Source: Massariosphaeria phaeospora (taxonomy: Eukaryota > Ascomycota > Dothideomycetes > Pleosporales). From it: a DNA stretch of 64,000 nt. The first letter of the stretch is position 1, and each line of letters starts with the position of its first letter. Shown here piece after piece: positions 45,040 to 57,428 of this stretch. The notes beneath the pieces were generated by a model. It had not been told where the DNA came from. It worked only from the letters and a program-made list of their open reading frames with translations, and ran no database searches. The position numbers were made by a program, and so were the translations under genes. The stretch lies in the NCBI GenBank assembly GCA_011032825.1, contig JAADJZ010000001.1, positions 186,001 through 250,000 on the forward strand. Reading direction: 5' to 3'.

Positions 45040-48000
45040 TTAAGTAGTAGCAGCGCCGAAGCACTAGCACGCACCGCAGCAATAGTACTAGCAAAGCAAG
45101 CTAACTAGATAAAACAAATAAGCAAGCAAATTAGCGAACTGTTAAAAATAGTAGCAATTTTAAAGAGTTAAAGAACTAGTAGTGCCGCGAAAGCACTATT
45201 TCTAGAGAAATATAGCAAAAGAAAGAAAACACTACGATTATTTTTTACAAATATCAACTTCTACTGCTGTTACTATGCAACGAGCTTTTTTACAAAACAA
45301 AATAAAATCTTTGCAACTAGAATGCACATAAAAGACGACGTAGCAAAGTAGTTTTAGCTACACGCAAACAACTATGTTAAAAGCAATAGTAAGCAAAAAA
45401 TAAAGCAAAACACGCAACGCATTTTTAAAAACTAGAAATTGTTTAAAAAAAAGCTTTATACAATTTACGAGAAAGTAGACGAAACACAATAAGCAATAAA
45501 CAAACTTAAACTACTACAACAAAAGAAATTTGCAAGTAAATATACAATTAAGTTTAAAAGAATTTAAGCTAAAGTAGACAACGTAGAAAAACAAAACTTA
45601 TGCAAGTTCTACTACGCAGAACTAAAAAAATATGTAAAAAATAAAATTAGTTAAGACAAAAGACCTAAGGAACTTAAAAAGTTAATTAAAACTATAGTAC
45701 AAATTAATAACTAACTATAGCAACAATAGTAAAAACGCAAGTTTACTATCAAACTATACATACGCCTAGTAGCTACGATTAAAAAAACTTATTACTATAA
45801 TTCAATAGACATCGACAGCGTTGAACGAGTTTAGAACAATAAACTACTACAAAAGCAGTTTAACAAAAAAAACGCTACTTTAACAAAACAAAACTTTAAA
45901 AATAGATTGTTAAAAGAAGAACGCTAGAAACGTTACGACAATAAAGTATGTCTTTAATGCAGCAAAAACAAATACTTTTGCAAAAACTGCTTAAAAGCAC
46001 TATAGAAAGTAGCAAGCGCGCAAGCTGCTACTATTGCTATAGTTTAACTACAGCAAGTAGCTACACTATACTCAAAAAACCTCAAAGAATTAAAGAACAA
46101 TTAGATTTGAATAGAAAGTTTCAAAGACGTTACGAAGCTAACAAACTAAAACAACAAAGAACTATTAACTTTACAAGTCTAAGAGATTAACGAACAGCTA
46201 TAGAACTACAAATGCTAGATGTGCAACTAAAAAACTTACATTGCTTAGTATTGCAAAAACAGGTTTTATACGCTTTAAATTAAAGAACTATAAAAATAAA
46301 AAGTTGCAAACGCAGCAATAGCACAACAAAAGCTAACAAAAAAAAATATAGTTCGCGAATTAAGATAATTACAAAAACCTACTTTAGCACTAGTGCAACG
46401 AAAAAAACTGTGTATACTACGTAGACAATAGAATTTTCGCTTAGCAATAGCTAAGATTACTATTACACATTTTGCTTAAAGATAGCGAATGTATAGTAAC
46501 AGAATGCTACGTACACAACTACAACAATTAGTTTAAAAACTACAGCAGTAGCCGCAAATAAGCGCAGTGTTACAACAAGAAATGTTAAATACACTAGTTT
46601 TGCAAGCATATTACAGAATAGTAGCTTATAAGTTTAAAAAACAGAAACTACTTAGAATGCAACAACGAATTATGTATAAAAAACTACAATACGTGCTAAG
46701 CAGCACGATAGCTTTTTTACACTACAAAATGCACTATCTATAAGCTATAGAAAAATGCAACGAAATAAAATTTTAAAAACTAAAACTACGACAAGTTTTT
46801 AAAGCTTTAGAAATGCTTCGCTAGCAAATGTAACTACTACGAACAATAAAACATCTTAAAAAAACAAACTTTAAAAGCTTTTTTAGCAAAAAACTAGCGG
46901 GCTACTAAACCTACGGTTAGAATAGTATAAGTGCTTTTAGCACAACCGTACAAAGCGTACAAAAAAACGCAACTAGAACGAAATTACATAGAAGTAAAAG
47001 CGAAAGTTGCAGGCTAAAAGCTTATTGCACTACTTAATAGCAAAGCTGCCTAGACATTAGTCTCTTTAGAATAAGTAAAAAAAAACAGAATACTTTACTA
47101 AGTTAAAAATAAACTAATACGAATAGTGTTAGCTAACGGACAACTACTAGAATATAGAAACAGTTTAATCAACTTAGAAACTTAAAAAGTTGAGTTAAAA
47201 GTTGCGAGCATTAGACACTAACAGTGTATTAATATTATAAACTTTAAAAGTTTTAACATGTATATTAGGTACAACTAGCTACGAAAACACAACTTTAACA
47301 TTAATTAAAAAAACGAAACAATACGCAGCTAAAGGCTTAAAAAGAAAGTTGCTGTAGTACTACAAAATAGTTCAACAATTCAAAGCTTACTTAAGAACAA
47401 AAAAATTAGTCTAATTTTATTTTACAAGATTGCGAGAATTTGTAAGAAAAACTTTTAGCATATAAAAGTTATATAGATACGACGAGTTGCGCTTCTAAAA
47501 ACGAGCAAACCGCAATCCAACTTTTTAAAAAAACAAGAAAAAAAGTTTAGAAACTTTCTTACTAAATACTAAATAGAGTTTAAAAGCTTTTTAAAAAAAA
47601 ACAAAAAGCACAACTTAGCAAACTACTAAAAATAAAATCACAAGATTATCCTTAAGAAAGGAACAAAACTGCAACTAAAACTAATGTATTCTCTAACTTA
47701 CAACTAGCAGAAAGAATTAAAAAAATACATTTAAAAAAATATCTAACGAGAATATATACAACTAAGCGAAAGCTTAATAGCTTCGCTAATATTGTTTGTA
47801 CTAAAGAAAAATAGAAAATTAAAACTATGCGTAGACTACCAACAGCTCAACAACGTTACACGAAAAAACTAATACTTACTACCGCTTATTTAAAAGCTTA
47901 TAAATTAACTTTAAAAAGTAAAATAAATTACGAAACTTAACGTACGAAACGAATACTATCGCATTAAAATTGCAAAAGAGCACGAATAGTTAACAGCTTT

Positions 48001-50340
48001 TAAAACTTAATATAAACTCTATAAGTACTAGGTTATGCTATTTAAACTAACTAATGCTTTAGCTATGTTTTAGGCCCTAATTAACAAAGCACTATACAAA
48101 TACTTAGACATTTTTGTTATAGCATACTTAGACAACGTATTAATATACTCTAAAGAAACGCTTAAAGAATATTAGAAACATGTTAAAAAAGTGCTACAAA
48201 AGATAAAGCAGTACTAACTACTACTTTACTTAAAGAAATGTAAATTTCACGTTACAAAAACTAGCTATCTAGAATTTATTATTTTAAGAGAAAGTGTGTC
48301 TATAGACCCGAAGAAAATTTAAACTGTATAAAAATAGCTAACTCTTAAAACAGTAAAAAACATGCAGTTTTTCTTAGAATTTGCTAACTTTTATTAAAAG
48401 TTTATTAAAAATTACTCTAAGACTACGACACTGCTTTTAGAAGTTACTAAAAAAAATAAAAAGTTTAAATAAACAAAAGCATAGGAACAGGCGTTTTAAG
48501 AACTTAAAAAGAAGTTTACTACAGCACTAATGCTACAGATGCACAACTTAAAAAAAAAACTTAAGTAAAAACTAATGCTTTAGACTATGCATTAGAAGCA
48601 ATACTCTTACAGCAATGCAACGACAAAAAATAGAAACTAGTGTTCTACTATTCTAGAAAGTTTTTAGAAGTAGAACTTAACTACAACGTTTACAATAAAG
48701 AGCTATTAGCAATAATAAACGCTTTTGAACAATAGAAAGCATAGCTAAAAGAGGCAAGGCATTAAGTACAAGTGTACTTAGATTATCAAAACCTTACTAG
48801 CTTTACTACAACTAAGAAATTAAATAGACAACAAGTTAAATAGGCTGAATTTATAGCAGATTACAACATCAAGATTTACTATTGCAAAGAAACTAACAAT
48901 AGAGCTGCAAACGCGCTTAGTCGAAAATTAGATTTTATAAAAACTAACAAACTAGTTACGCACGACTTAGTATTACAACGGAACTTAAATAGAACTTTCG
49001 AATACAACTAACTGCAATTAGCTAAAATAGCTAAAGTTACAAGCATCAAAGAAAAAATGCACTAAAAATAAAGTAAAAACAACTAGCAAAAATAGATAGT
49101 AACAAACAATACCTAAGCTATATAGCTTATTTAGAAATTACATGCTTTACGAGCATATAAACACCTAGAGATTAACAAAATAGTTTAACAAATTTTGAAC
49201 AAGTACTTAATGCTCTAAGTACAAAACACAGTTTAGAAAGTAGTAGGCAACTATTTGAATTGTTTAAAAAACAAACCTAAGAGATACAAGCTCTACAAAT
49301 TACTTTAACTACTAGAACTACTCGCACGCTTATAGATTAGCGTTACAATAGACTTTATAGTAAAGCTTTTAAAATTGTTAAAACCTAGATTAGCACGGCT
49401 ATGCAACTCGATCTTAGTAATCGTAGATTAATTAACTAAAGAATTACATTTTGTACTAACAGAAAAATCAATTACGGCAGAAAAAATAGCTTACGAGGTT
49501 ACAAAAGCACTCGTTGCTAATTACAAATTGCTAGAACAGTTTATTACTAATAGAAACAAGCTGTTTATATTAAAGTTTTAGAATACGTTTCTAGCCTAGT
49601 TAGAAGTTGCAAAGAAACTATTAACTAGCTTTCACCCGCAAACAAACGGCTAGACAAAACAAACGAACTAAACACTAGAACAGTATTTACAAATGTACAC
49701 TAACAAGCTGCAAAACAACTAAGTTAAACTTCTGCTAATAGCACAATTAGCTTACAATAGTACAAAGTTTACAACTATAAAATACTCGCTTTACTACGCA
49801 AATTATAAATATAAGCTAGTAGCTTATTAGAATCTAAAAGATATTGAAAGCATTTTGCTAGCAGCAAACGACAAGGCTTCTAAAATGCAAAAATTACACG
49901 ACGAATTAAGCTAACGAATTGCTTAAAAGAACTTTACGACAGCTAAGTTAGCAAATAAAAAAAAGCTTAAAAAACTAACTCTTAAAGAGAGAAATAGAGT
50001 TTTTTTCTTATAAAAAAACCTAAAAACTAAACGACTATGCAACAAGTTAGACAACTTCTAAATAAAACTATTTAAAATTCTAAAGGTTAAAGAACTTGTA
50101 TTATTTAAACTACAGCTACCTACAAGCATGCGCATACATTTAGTTTTTTACAAATTACTTTTTAAACTAGCACTACTAGACGCCGAAGTAGCAACTAATA
50201 TTAAACTCAAAAACAAAGAGTACAAAGTCGAAGAAGTCAAAGACTTATAGAAGTTTAGACGTTAGTAGAAATACTTAGTTAAATAGCAAGAATAGCTAAA
50301 GAGCTAGAATACATAAAAACTAATACGAAATCTTACGAAC
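45040..50340 (+). pseudogene. gag-pol of gypsy element 2, degraded
   Basis: Plus-strand parts in order are: gag about 45.04-46.0 kb, with a CCHC-type knuckle near 45.95 kb (C..C at KVCL.CSKNKYFCKNC, the His replaced by Tyr); protease near 47.02 kb (LIALLNSKAA at the DSG site); reverse transcriptase 47.8-48.33 kb (VDYQQLNNVTRKN and FVIAYLDNVLIYS, where the catalytic YxDD reads YLDN); RNase H 48.57-48.93 kb; integrase 49.25-49.7 kb (VTIDFIVKLLKLLK, FITNRNKLF); and chromodomain 50.19-50.34 kb (EYKVEEVKDL and KYLVKWQE-like). Stops are frequent; no enzyme could be made. Confidence 0.85.
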
Positions 50341-50419
50341 TGCAAGAAACTAGTACGAAAATATCACTAGCAAAATCTAGAGGCAAAGAATCCAAGTTCT
50401 CTAAAAAAGCAAAAAAATT

Positions 50420-50943
50420 AAAAGAAAAAAAAGCGAGAAGAAACGAGTTAGTTTGTAACTAGCTTAGGTTAGCTAAAAGCAGTTCGAATAGCAGCGGTAC
50501 AGAACTATCGGTAGAAACTATACTTTTAGAATCAAAAAACGCGCTTAATTGCGCTCTCTTAAGATTTTTTATTTCTTCAATTAATGCAAGTTTTTAAGCG
50601 AACAACTTTTTCTCTTTATTAGTAGCAGCATTAAGTTGATTTTAGAAATTAAGCTTGCAACGCTTTACAGCGCGAAGCTTTTAACGCAAAACCCGTTGCT
50701 TCTTAGCAACAGCAGCAAACTCTTCTTTAGACAGAAAAAAAAACACTTAAAACCTAACGATATACAATCAACACAAGTTTCTTTAGGCAAAAAAAAACAT
50801 TTTAGGCTTTTTAACAAGTAGCAACGGCACGGCTTTGCAACAAAGTAGTTTATTGCACAAAAACAAGCTAGACGATTGTAACGGCAACTAGTTGATTTTG
50901 CAACCTTAGGCATAGTTAGACTTAAAAACTCAAAAGAATACAA
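50420..50943 (-). pseudogene. Antisense Cys-rich ORF inside gypsy element 2
   Basis: On the minus strand, between the chromodomain and the 3' LTR, an open frame (50943-50665) reads TMPKVAKSTSCRYNRLACFC, then KPCRCYLLKSLKC and ETCVDCISLGFKCFF, followed after a stop by a helical Lys/Arg/Leu-rich part with further stops. Position, polarity, the CxxCxxxGxxC ending and the helical second half parallel the antisense ORF of gypsy element 1, although the two elements belong to different families. Confidence 0.45.
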
Positions 50944-51079
50944 AAGAAAGCTACGACACGACGAGAATTGAGGTTAACTTATTTTTATACGAAAAAGCAC
51001 TTTTGATGCAAGACACAAAAAGAACTAGCACAGCATAGCAAAGCAGCTATTAAAACAATATTCTTAAAGAAAGAAATAA

Positions 51080-51579
51080 TGTTACAAATAAAAACAATAC
51101 TAGGTATTGTAAACTAAGCAAAGACGTAAGAAAGTTGTTAAAGCTTGCTAGTGCGTAAAACAAAAGTACAACAATGCGCAAAGCAAGGTTAAGTAAGCAA
51201 AAATTACGTAACGTGCTTAGCACGCTTAGTAGTTTTAGCACTAAGCAAACTAAGCAAAAGTTGCTTAGTAAAATTAGCATGCTTAGCACTAAGCACACTA
51301 AGCAAACTAAGTAAAAAGCTTTTAGCAAAGAATTATAAAACTATATAGATTAGTAGAATTTCTTTTACAGTTTGGATTTTTTGTAGTTAACTCTTCTAAG
51401 TACATTTTATACATAGATTGAATCTATAAGCAACAAATTGTTACTTTGTTATTCTATTCGAAATAGAATCGAGATTGTTTTTTTGTTGTTATTAAGCTCT
51501 TCGAACACAGAACAATTCTTTAGGCAGAATCTTCGAGTTCGATACTAGTACTTTTGGTAAGAGAACACTTTTAATAACA
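51080..51579 (+). repeat. 3' LTR of gypsy element 2
   Basis: 500 bp, direct repeat of 44489-44988. In the first 150 bp I count about a dozen differences, nearly all G-to-A or C-to-T and nearly all at GA, GG, TC or CC. Confidence 0.93.
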
Positions 51580-52035
51580 AAAAGCTTTAAGAATTGTATA
51601 ACAAGTAGCTTTTATAGCTATTAACAATTAGTAGCTTATACTTTTCTACTATACGCAGCTTTGTATACTTGTTAAAGTACTTTAACTACGCAATAGCAAG
51701 CTTGTTTAATGTCTAGCTATTAGAGCTAACTTTAAGAACTTAGATGTAAAGTAAGTCGTTGTACTAAAAGAATTTAAAAATCTTGCTAGTAAAGATTACA
51801 AATAGTAGAATTGCTTATTTTACTTCGCAAACTTTTTGAATTATAGTAACTTATTTCTAATTGCCTAGCTATACTTTTTTTTTTTTTTTAAGTTTCTTTA
51901 AGCTTGTAACAACTAGTTACAATAGTATTACGCTTATTATAAAGCTAGTTTCGTTAAAGTTGTATATATTTTCGTTTAGAATATTGTACTTCGCTTTAAA
52001 AAACTAAATAAGCGTAAACTATAAGCTACAATAAG
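51580..52035 (-). pseudogene. pogo-like transposase H, central piece
   Basis: The minus strand from about 52.02 kb reads IYTTLTKLAL (first catalytic region), VTSCYKLKET, VTIIQKVCEV, LKYFNKYTKLRIVEKYKLLIVNSYKS (second catalytic region, with Asp now Asn) down to the AAAAG duplication. Together with 44313-44488 it forms one transposase interrupted by gypsy element 2. Its N-terminal part is missing, replaced by a MITE. Confidence 0.7.
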
Positions 52036-52039
52036 CTAG

Positions 52040-52432
52040 TAAATAAGTAAAAGTTAAGTTAAAGTTAAGTTAGCTTACGTTAAACTTCAACTCAACTTTA
52101 GCTTTAACTTGCGCTAGTTACTAAGTAGCTTAAATTAAAGTTAAGTTAAAGTAGTTAAAGCTTAAAGTTGTAGTTAAGTTGTACATAATATATACAACTT
52201 ATATTAATATTAAGTTTTTTATGTATATTTATTACATTTGTTTATTATAGTTTCTTAACTATTTAGGTAACTCTAACTTAACTTTTAATCTAAAGCTTTA
52301 ACTACTCTAACTTAACTTCTACTTACGCTAGGTTAACTCTAACTTAATTTTAACCTAAAGTTTGTGCAACTTATAACTTAACCTATACTTATTAATAAGT
52401 ACTTTTTATTTATTCGCTAGCGTAGGCTATAA
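52040..52432. repeat. MITE related to the 330-bp family
   Basis: It begins AGCTAGTAAATAAGTAAAAG and ends TTTATTTATTCGCTAGCGTA. It shares both ends and the GTTAAGTTAAAG-rich interior with the three copies at 33.26-34.49 kb, but has a different centre with TATACAACTTATATTAATAT. It sits in pogo relic H. Confidence 0.65.
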
Positions 52433-52517
52433 TGCTTATGCACCAAATAAGCTAGTACAGCTAATAAAGTACTTTAACTAAAATTAGCAACTGCGAAAAT
52501 AAAGCTGTATAGCTATA

Positions 52518-54365
52518 ACGTAAAGCACTAGCAAACTCAACAAACTAGTAAACTTAACAAAACTTGCCAAGACTACTACTTTCTCTATCAACGCAATATG
52601 TTTCAACTAACTAGCGCGTTATTACACTAACACGAAAGAAAACTTTAGCTTGCTTTTAAAGCTTATAATTCTAGCTAATTCTAAAGCTATTAAGCTACTG
52701 CTAGTGCTTTTAACGTTAAACACTATACTTTCTCTAAACGCGCTAGAAAAATTCTATTTTAAGCTTAAACACAACTTATATTCTCAAAGCTTACTACAAC
52801 TAAAGAGCAAACGATTATCTAATATATTCTCAACTTTAATTCGCGAGAATTTGCCTTTCGGCTGTTTGAGGTAGAAAATATAGAAAATAAACTAGTAGCT
52901 ACGCAAGAAAGAGAGCTAGTAGGCAAGAACTAAGCTAAGAGATTTGTAACGCGTTTAAGCGAGCTTAAAATAGCTTTCAATTAAGCAAAAAACTAGCAGA
53001 GAATACAACAGAAAGATTCTAAAGTAATTAGCGCGTAGTTTAAGCTTGTTGAGAATACTAAAGCTAAGTACAGCATTCAAGATAATAATATACACAACTT
53101 TAACAAAACTAGCTTTTAGATAAGTGTTATTAAGTTTACAAAAGTTGTTACAAGCTTTTAAAAACGTACTCAACTTAATTTTATCTAGCTAAGCAATTGA
53201 AAGTAGGTAATAGTTATTCAAAGCATCTGCGCCGCAAGGTACGCGATCTCGCTATTTATTATCTACAAAAAGCGCGTTTACATTTTAGCATAGTACGAGA
53301 AAAACTTTATACCTAGCAATTAAAAGCTTTTAGTCTTTAAAAACAGCTAGACAAACAACGCTTTTGGTTTTAAATAGTTAAAGCATTTTAACGCGCATAC
53401 AAAAGCGCGTTAGGTAGAAAAGTATTAGCTACTTATTTTAAACGGCTATAAGAGCTACTAATTTTAGAATTTTAAAAACTATTGCTTTAAAAACAATATT
53501 TTTACGCTTTGCATGCTAGCTTATTTATTTTATATTCTTTAGCTACTAGATGTAGTTTGCTTTTCGCTGCTAAAGTTAAAGTACTCTTAACGCGTTTGAA
53601 ACTTAGCGCGCCAGCGCGTTTCTATATTAACAAAAAAAACTTTTTGCTAGCTTTTAGAAACGCGTTTTTTGAAGTATTTACAACAAAAAACTATAAAAAA
53701 GCTTTTAAAGCTTTAGAGCTAGCTTCTATTAACGCGTAAGTAGTTTTTAATTATTTTAAAGTACAACTATATACTTTGCTACTACTTTTTGCACTAAAAA
53801 CGCCGTAATAGTTAAATACTCTAAGCAATACGCTTGAATTTAGATCGCAATTAAAGCTAGTACGCGATTCTATTACTAAATTGCTTACTTTAGCGTAAAG
53901 TAGCTTCTTTTAGATTGTAAAAAAAGCCAAATTAATGCTGCATTAGAACGCGCTTAAAGACTACTATATTAAGAAGCTTAAAAATCAATTAGCAAAGATA
54001 ACTAAGCAAAAATTGCGCAAACAAAAGCGAATTTAAATAGGTAGTACAATAGAGTATAGTAATGAATTAGCGTAGATAGCTGCTAAAGCGTCTATAGCGC
54101 TTTAGCTATTAAAAAAAGCGCGTAGTAAAAAGAGTTAAAAAAGAGCACAACTAGCTCTACGGCGCTGTAGAAACTATAGTAATACAAGACAAAATGCTCA
54201 AACTTACTAAAAAAATACAAAAAAAGCTTTTAAATCTAGAGCTAGCACAACGTACGCAAGTTCTTTGTTTAATAGCAATTAATTTAATATTCTTCAAAAT
54301 AAGTTGGTTGTGCTAAGAGATTTCTAGCTACTTAGTAATATTAGCTACTTAGTAATTGTTTACGT
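52518..54365 (+). mobile_element. pogo/Fot1-like element E2, complete but dead
   Basis: 1848 bp, flanked by TA (52516-52517 and 54366-54367). The left end ACGTAAAGCACTAGCAAACT has two iterons of about 17 bp. The right end, read inward, is ACGTAAACAATTACTAAGTA, also with two iterons but of a different sequence. The plus-strand transposase starts near 52.6 kb (MFQLTSALLH), then shows the Tc5 part (TTKEQTII.YILNFNSREF), the DDE core (LLILNGYKSY-like, then LLDVVCFSLLK) and a knuckle remnant near 54.17 kb. It is heavily mutated. Confidence 0.82.
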
Positions 54366-54367
54366 TA

Positions 54368-54990
54368 GGCTTTATAGTTATTAGCAACTATAGCAAAGCG
54401 CTACGCAGTAGAAAAAACGCTAACATCGCTACCTAAGCAGAAACCTTAATTAACAACAATAATAAAGTAGATAAAGCAGCTAGACTACTATTTGAAGTAA
54501 CTAGAGTACTATTTAAAGAATCTTAGGCAATAGGCGAAGTAAAGTAGAGTAGAAAACGTAACTTTTGTAGTGTAAATTAATAGCGTTTATAGATTTAATA
54601 ATAGCGCTTAGTAAGCTACTTTTGATATACACTGTAGATTTAAGCTACGGGCTTGCGAGTATCTTACGCCTATACAAGTTAGTATAGCCAAGCGATATTA
54701 CTTAGCTCTCTTAGGAAACTCCTTGGATTTAGAGAAGAGAGAGAGTAGGGAGAGAGCTCGCGGAACTCTTTTCCTGCAGATTACTGAACGATTGTATCTT
54801 GATGTTTGCTATCGCTTCGTAGCGGGCGACTGCAGCTTGCCAAACCGCACCAATCTCAGTAGGATTTTCGGTTGTTAGACTCATGTGGAGATCCAATAAT
54901 CGAAGCACTATGGTCTTTTTGAAACTAACGTCGTCGGTAGCAGTTCATGACAATGAAAGTCATTTGAAAGTCAATGTCTATGTGCCTCGA
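54368..54990. other. Boundary from AT-rich relic DNA to normal DNA
   Basis: The first about 330 bp are AT-rich without a recognisable protein. From about 54.70 kb the composition becomes normal and stays so to about 57.3 kb. No gene is supported. An inverse change near 57.3 kb closes the island. Confidence 0.5.
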
Positions 54991-54991
54991 T

Positions 54992-55078
54992 CGCACGCGT
55001 ACGCCAATAGTCGAGGCTAGTCTCGACCGTACGCGTACGCCTATAGTCGAGGCTAGTCTCGACCGCACGCGTACGCCA
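54992..55078 (+). repeat. 36-bp tandem repeat (2.4 units) upstream of a gene
   Basis: Units begin at 54992, 55028 and 55064 (partial). Each has CGCACGCGTACGCC followed by a small dyad TCGAGGCTAGTCTCGA. ACGCGT within each unit matches the MBF consensus. The array ends 26 bp before the ATG at 55104, so it lies in the promoter or 5' leader. Confidence 0.85.
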
Positions 55079-55103
55079 TCGCTAACATGCCGCCTGATCG
55101 ATC

Positions 55104-55700
55104 ATGCCGGAGAACGTTGAGATGGACGCAGCCTTGCGACATCACTCCGTTGTGTTCAGTCAAAGCACCAAATCTGATTTTCTCCAATACACATATGAAC
55201 ATCCCAGCGAACGTCGCGTCTCTCACGTCGAAAAGAACAGCCTGATCGAATGGCTGACCAACCCCGACAGACGCCCATCCTCGCAGAAAGAGTACAGCCG
55301 ACGTAATTACGCCCAAAGGACTTTCTCTTGGAACGACAAAGCACAGAAATTGCTCGCGATCACAAAGAATGGCGGGCAATACCGGGCTGTGGTCACCGAG
55401 GACACTATTGCGGACGTGGTAGAATTGGTGCATAATAACAATGGCCATGCCGGATGGGATGCTACCTGGAAGGACATAAACACTTCATATTACGGCATTC
55501 TGCGGGCGGACGTCGCGTTTCTGCTCAAGCGGTGCCAGGTCTGCGCGAACGATCCTCGTAAGCGCAGCAAAGGCCCCCTTGCCGTTTCGCAGGCCTTGCA
55601 ATCAGTCGACCAAAGCGCGCTTAGCTTCTTAAGTTTCGACGAGTTCTTCAGCACTAGTACCTTGGAGGGGCTTGAGAATGAAGATCATCCGAGTGTATGA
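55104..55700 (+). CDS. Small protein with integrase-type H2C2 zinc finger
   Basis: Intronless ORF of 198 aa from ATG 55104 to TGA 55698-55700. Residues 95-150 fit the HHCC zinc-binding fold of retroviral/Ty3 integrases: H110 and H115 (VHNNNGHAGWDATWKDI), then C144 and C147 (LLKRCQVCANDPRK). No catalytic DDE core follows. The region 25-95 is polar, and the last 45 residues are acidic and Ser-rich. Composition and frame are intact although mutated elements lie on both sides. It could be a host gene derived from an integrase, or an N-terminal fragment of a larger protein. Expression is not known. Confidence 0.65.
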   Translation: MPENVEMDAALRHHSVVFSQSTKSDFLQYTYEHPSERRVSHVEKNSLIEWLTNPDRRPSSQKEYSRRNYAQRTFSWNDKAQKLLAITKNGGQYRAVVTEDTIADVVELVHNNNGHAGWDATWKDINTSYYGILRADVAFLLKRCQVCANDPRKRSKGPLAVSQALQSVDQSALSFLSFDEFFSTSTLEGLENEDHPSV

Positions 55701-55991
55701 TGAGGAAGTTTTAGGTGCTGGGGACCGGGGATAAGCTGTAAAATCCCGGGAATGGTGATGGGAGAGTCGTTGGAAGAAACAAGGGCGCACCTCAATGCGG
55801 CTATAATAGTGAGTGTCGCCAACAAGCAAGCTCGGTCGGCCTTCCGGAGACGGCGACCTGCTGCCACTTCAGAAACCGGAGCTGGTGGGTCTAGTAGGAG
55901 TTTTTATGAGAGATGGGGTATGCACTAGAATGTTGAAGTCCATATCGGAAGCGGTGCCATGCAAATCCTATTTCTTCAACCAATCCCTTTG

Positions 55992-57173
55992 TTACGCCTG
56001 TCCAAGAGTCCTAGAACATTCTATTCCTTCTCTCAGCCAGCTCACCAGGGAGCAGTGCTCTAACGACTCATGGGCTAAACTCCAAACTTCCACCTTTTTA
56101 ATCTGGATTAAACGAAGCTCTGCAATGCTTGGATTGGTCTTGAAAACCTCCGGATCAATTTGCTCTATCAAGTCTCGTTCAAAATAGAGTCGCAGGGACC
56201 TAAGCCTTTTGCACTGCTTCAGCATCTGGACACATTCCATGGCGTGAAGGCTCGGCAATGTTAAGGAGCAATCGTCGAGGCGCGGATTTTCCTCCCATTT
56301 GCACTCTAAGTCAGATCTGCTCTCCCAAGGGAAGTATATTGCTTCGATGTTGTCCCGGCCCGTCTTCCCAACCGCAATGAGGAGCTTAAGGAGGTCGTCC
56401 ATGTCATCTAGATGGAACGTTGTCAAGCCGTATGCGAGAAGCAGAGCTTCCTGGCGCATCTGCTTGTTAACACTAAGAATTCCAAGATGCTTGCTTAGCG
56501 GGAAATAGAAACCACTCGGGTCGCCAATTGCTCTTGTCAGGCTGAATTTATCAAAGACATCCACATCCTCAATACACCATTTCCCGTCAGAGACAGCGAA
56601 AGTGTAAATCTCGTCACGAATCTCTTTAGGGAATTTGAAGAACCATGATGTGACCATGCGTGTCTCACAAGGTTGCAGCTATCATAAATTTAATGCCATC
56701 CTTCAAATTTTCGATTTCTGTGGGCCTGCTTACCTTTGCGACGGATAAGGTCCTACATGCTTCGTCCTCGGTGAAGAGCAGCGGCACGTGGAGTCCAAAG
56801 TCATAGCGAAGATCTACAGCAAATCTGTAGAAGCCAACAAGGCTCGTCTGAGTAAGAACAACCCTGTTCCGGTTGTGTGAAATCACCTATGGATAATGTG
56901 AGCTGTATCAAGGACGCAACTAGGTATGCTTACCTGCGTCCTCTCCAACTCTCGTACGAGTTCCTCCGGGAAGTCCCCGTCCTGTCGGGAATGTATTTTT
57001 TTTTGCATCTCCTCGAATTCTCTCCTAGTCCTCTCGTAGGCAGAGTGGGCAATAGGTCGGAGGTCAGAATAGAAGCGCTTAAATGGCTCAGCGAAATGGT
57101 ACAGAGAATGGGTGTCGTATCCGAGTGCTTTCTCCATCTCCGCAAGATTAAGCGTAGGTTTACGTTTCGCCAT
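55992..57173 (-). CDS. Protein with 2EXR/F-box-like motif (3-exon model)
   Basis: Model complement(join(55992..56678,56734..56886,56934..57173)), 359 aa. Introns: 56887-56933 (47 bp, GTAAGC..ATAG) and 56679-56733 (55 bp, GTAAGC..ATAG), both phase 0. Exon 1 starts MAKRKPTLNLAEMEKALGYD and is helical and charged. Exon 3 contains WFFKFPKEIRDEIYTFAV, the (F)xxLPxEIRxxIY motif that opens 2EXR/F-box-like fungal proteins, and LSVNKQMRQEALLLAY, the 'vnrqiraEa' motif. A leucine-rich region follows. If the exon join is wrong, exon 3 alone (ATG at 56657, 221 aa) would be a separate gene. Such proteins are abundant in fungi and of unknown role; substrate recruitment for ubiquitin ligases is only a possibility. 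Confidence 0.6.
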
Positions 57174-57428
57174 GCTGATTAGAGTGCGCGGTCGCAGGCG
57201 ATGACTAGCAGCCCAAGCTAGGGTATTCTCATCTCAGACGATAACGAGAATGCAGTGGATGAACTCTTGGCGACTGCCTGATAACTAATAAGCTCGTCTT
57301 GGCATAGTACACCATTGGCTCAATAAGCGCTTAACTTTTTCTTTTCTCTTTTGACGCGAACTTCTATGCAGCTCAACGAACTTTTCAACTCAAACGATAA
57401 AGTCTTTAGAAAGCGCTATTTATATGTA
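57174..57428. other. Upstream region of the 2EXR-like gene
   Basis: The composition falls from normal to AT-rich near 57.30 kb. No gene or repeat is seen before the TA-flanked short element at 57429. Confidence 0.4.

Larger units (their letters stand above)
44489..51579 (+). mobile_element. Ty3/gypsy chromovirus 2, complete with both LTRs, dead
   Basis: 7091 bp with two 500-bp LTRs (44489-44988 and 51080-51579), starting TGTTAC and ending TAACA, and target duplication AAAAG. The plus-strand order is gag, zinc knuckle, protease, reverse transcriptase, RNase H, integrase and chromodomain. A purine tract AAAGAAAGAAATAA (about 51066-51079) touches the 3' LTR. It is inserted in pogo relic H. It belongs to a different family from gypsy element 1: LTR length, LTR sequence and gag differ. 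All frames are broken. Confidence 0.93.

Noticed and set aside
55813..56187. A 124-codon plus-strand frame
   Set aside because: It is mostly antisense to exon 3 of the 2EXR-like gene, which has the recognisable motif.
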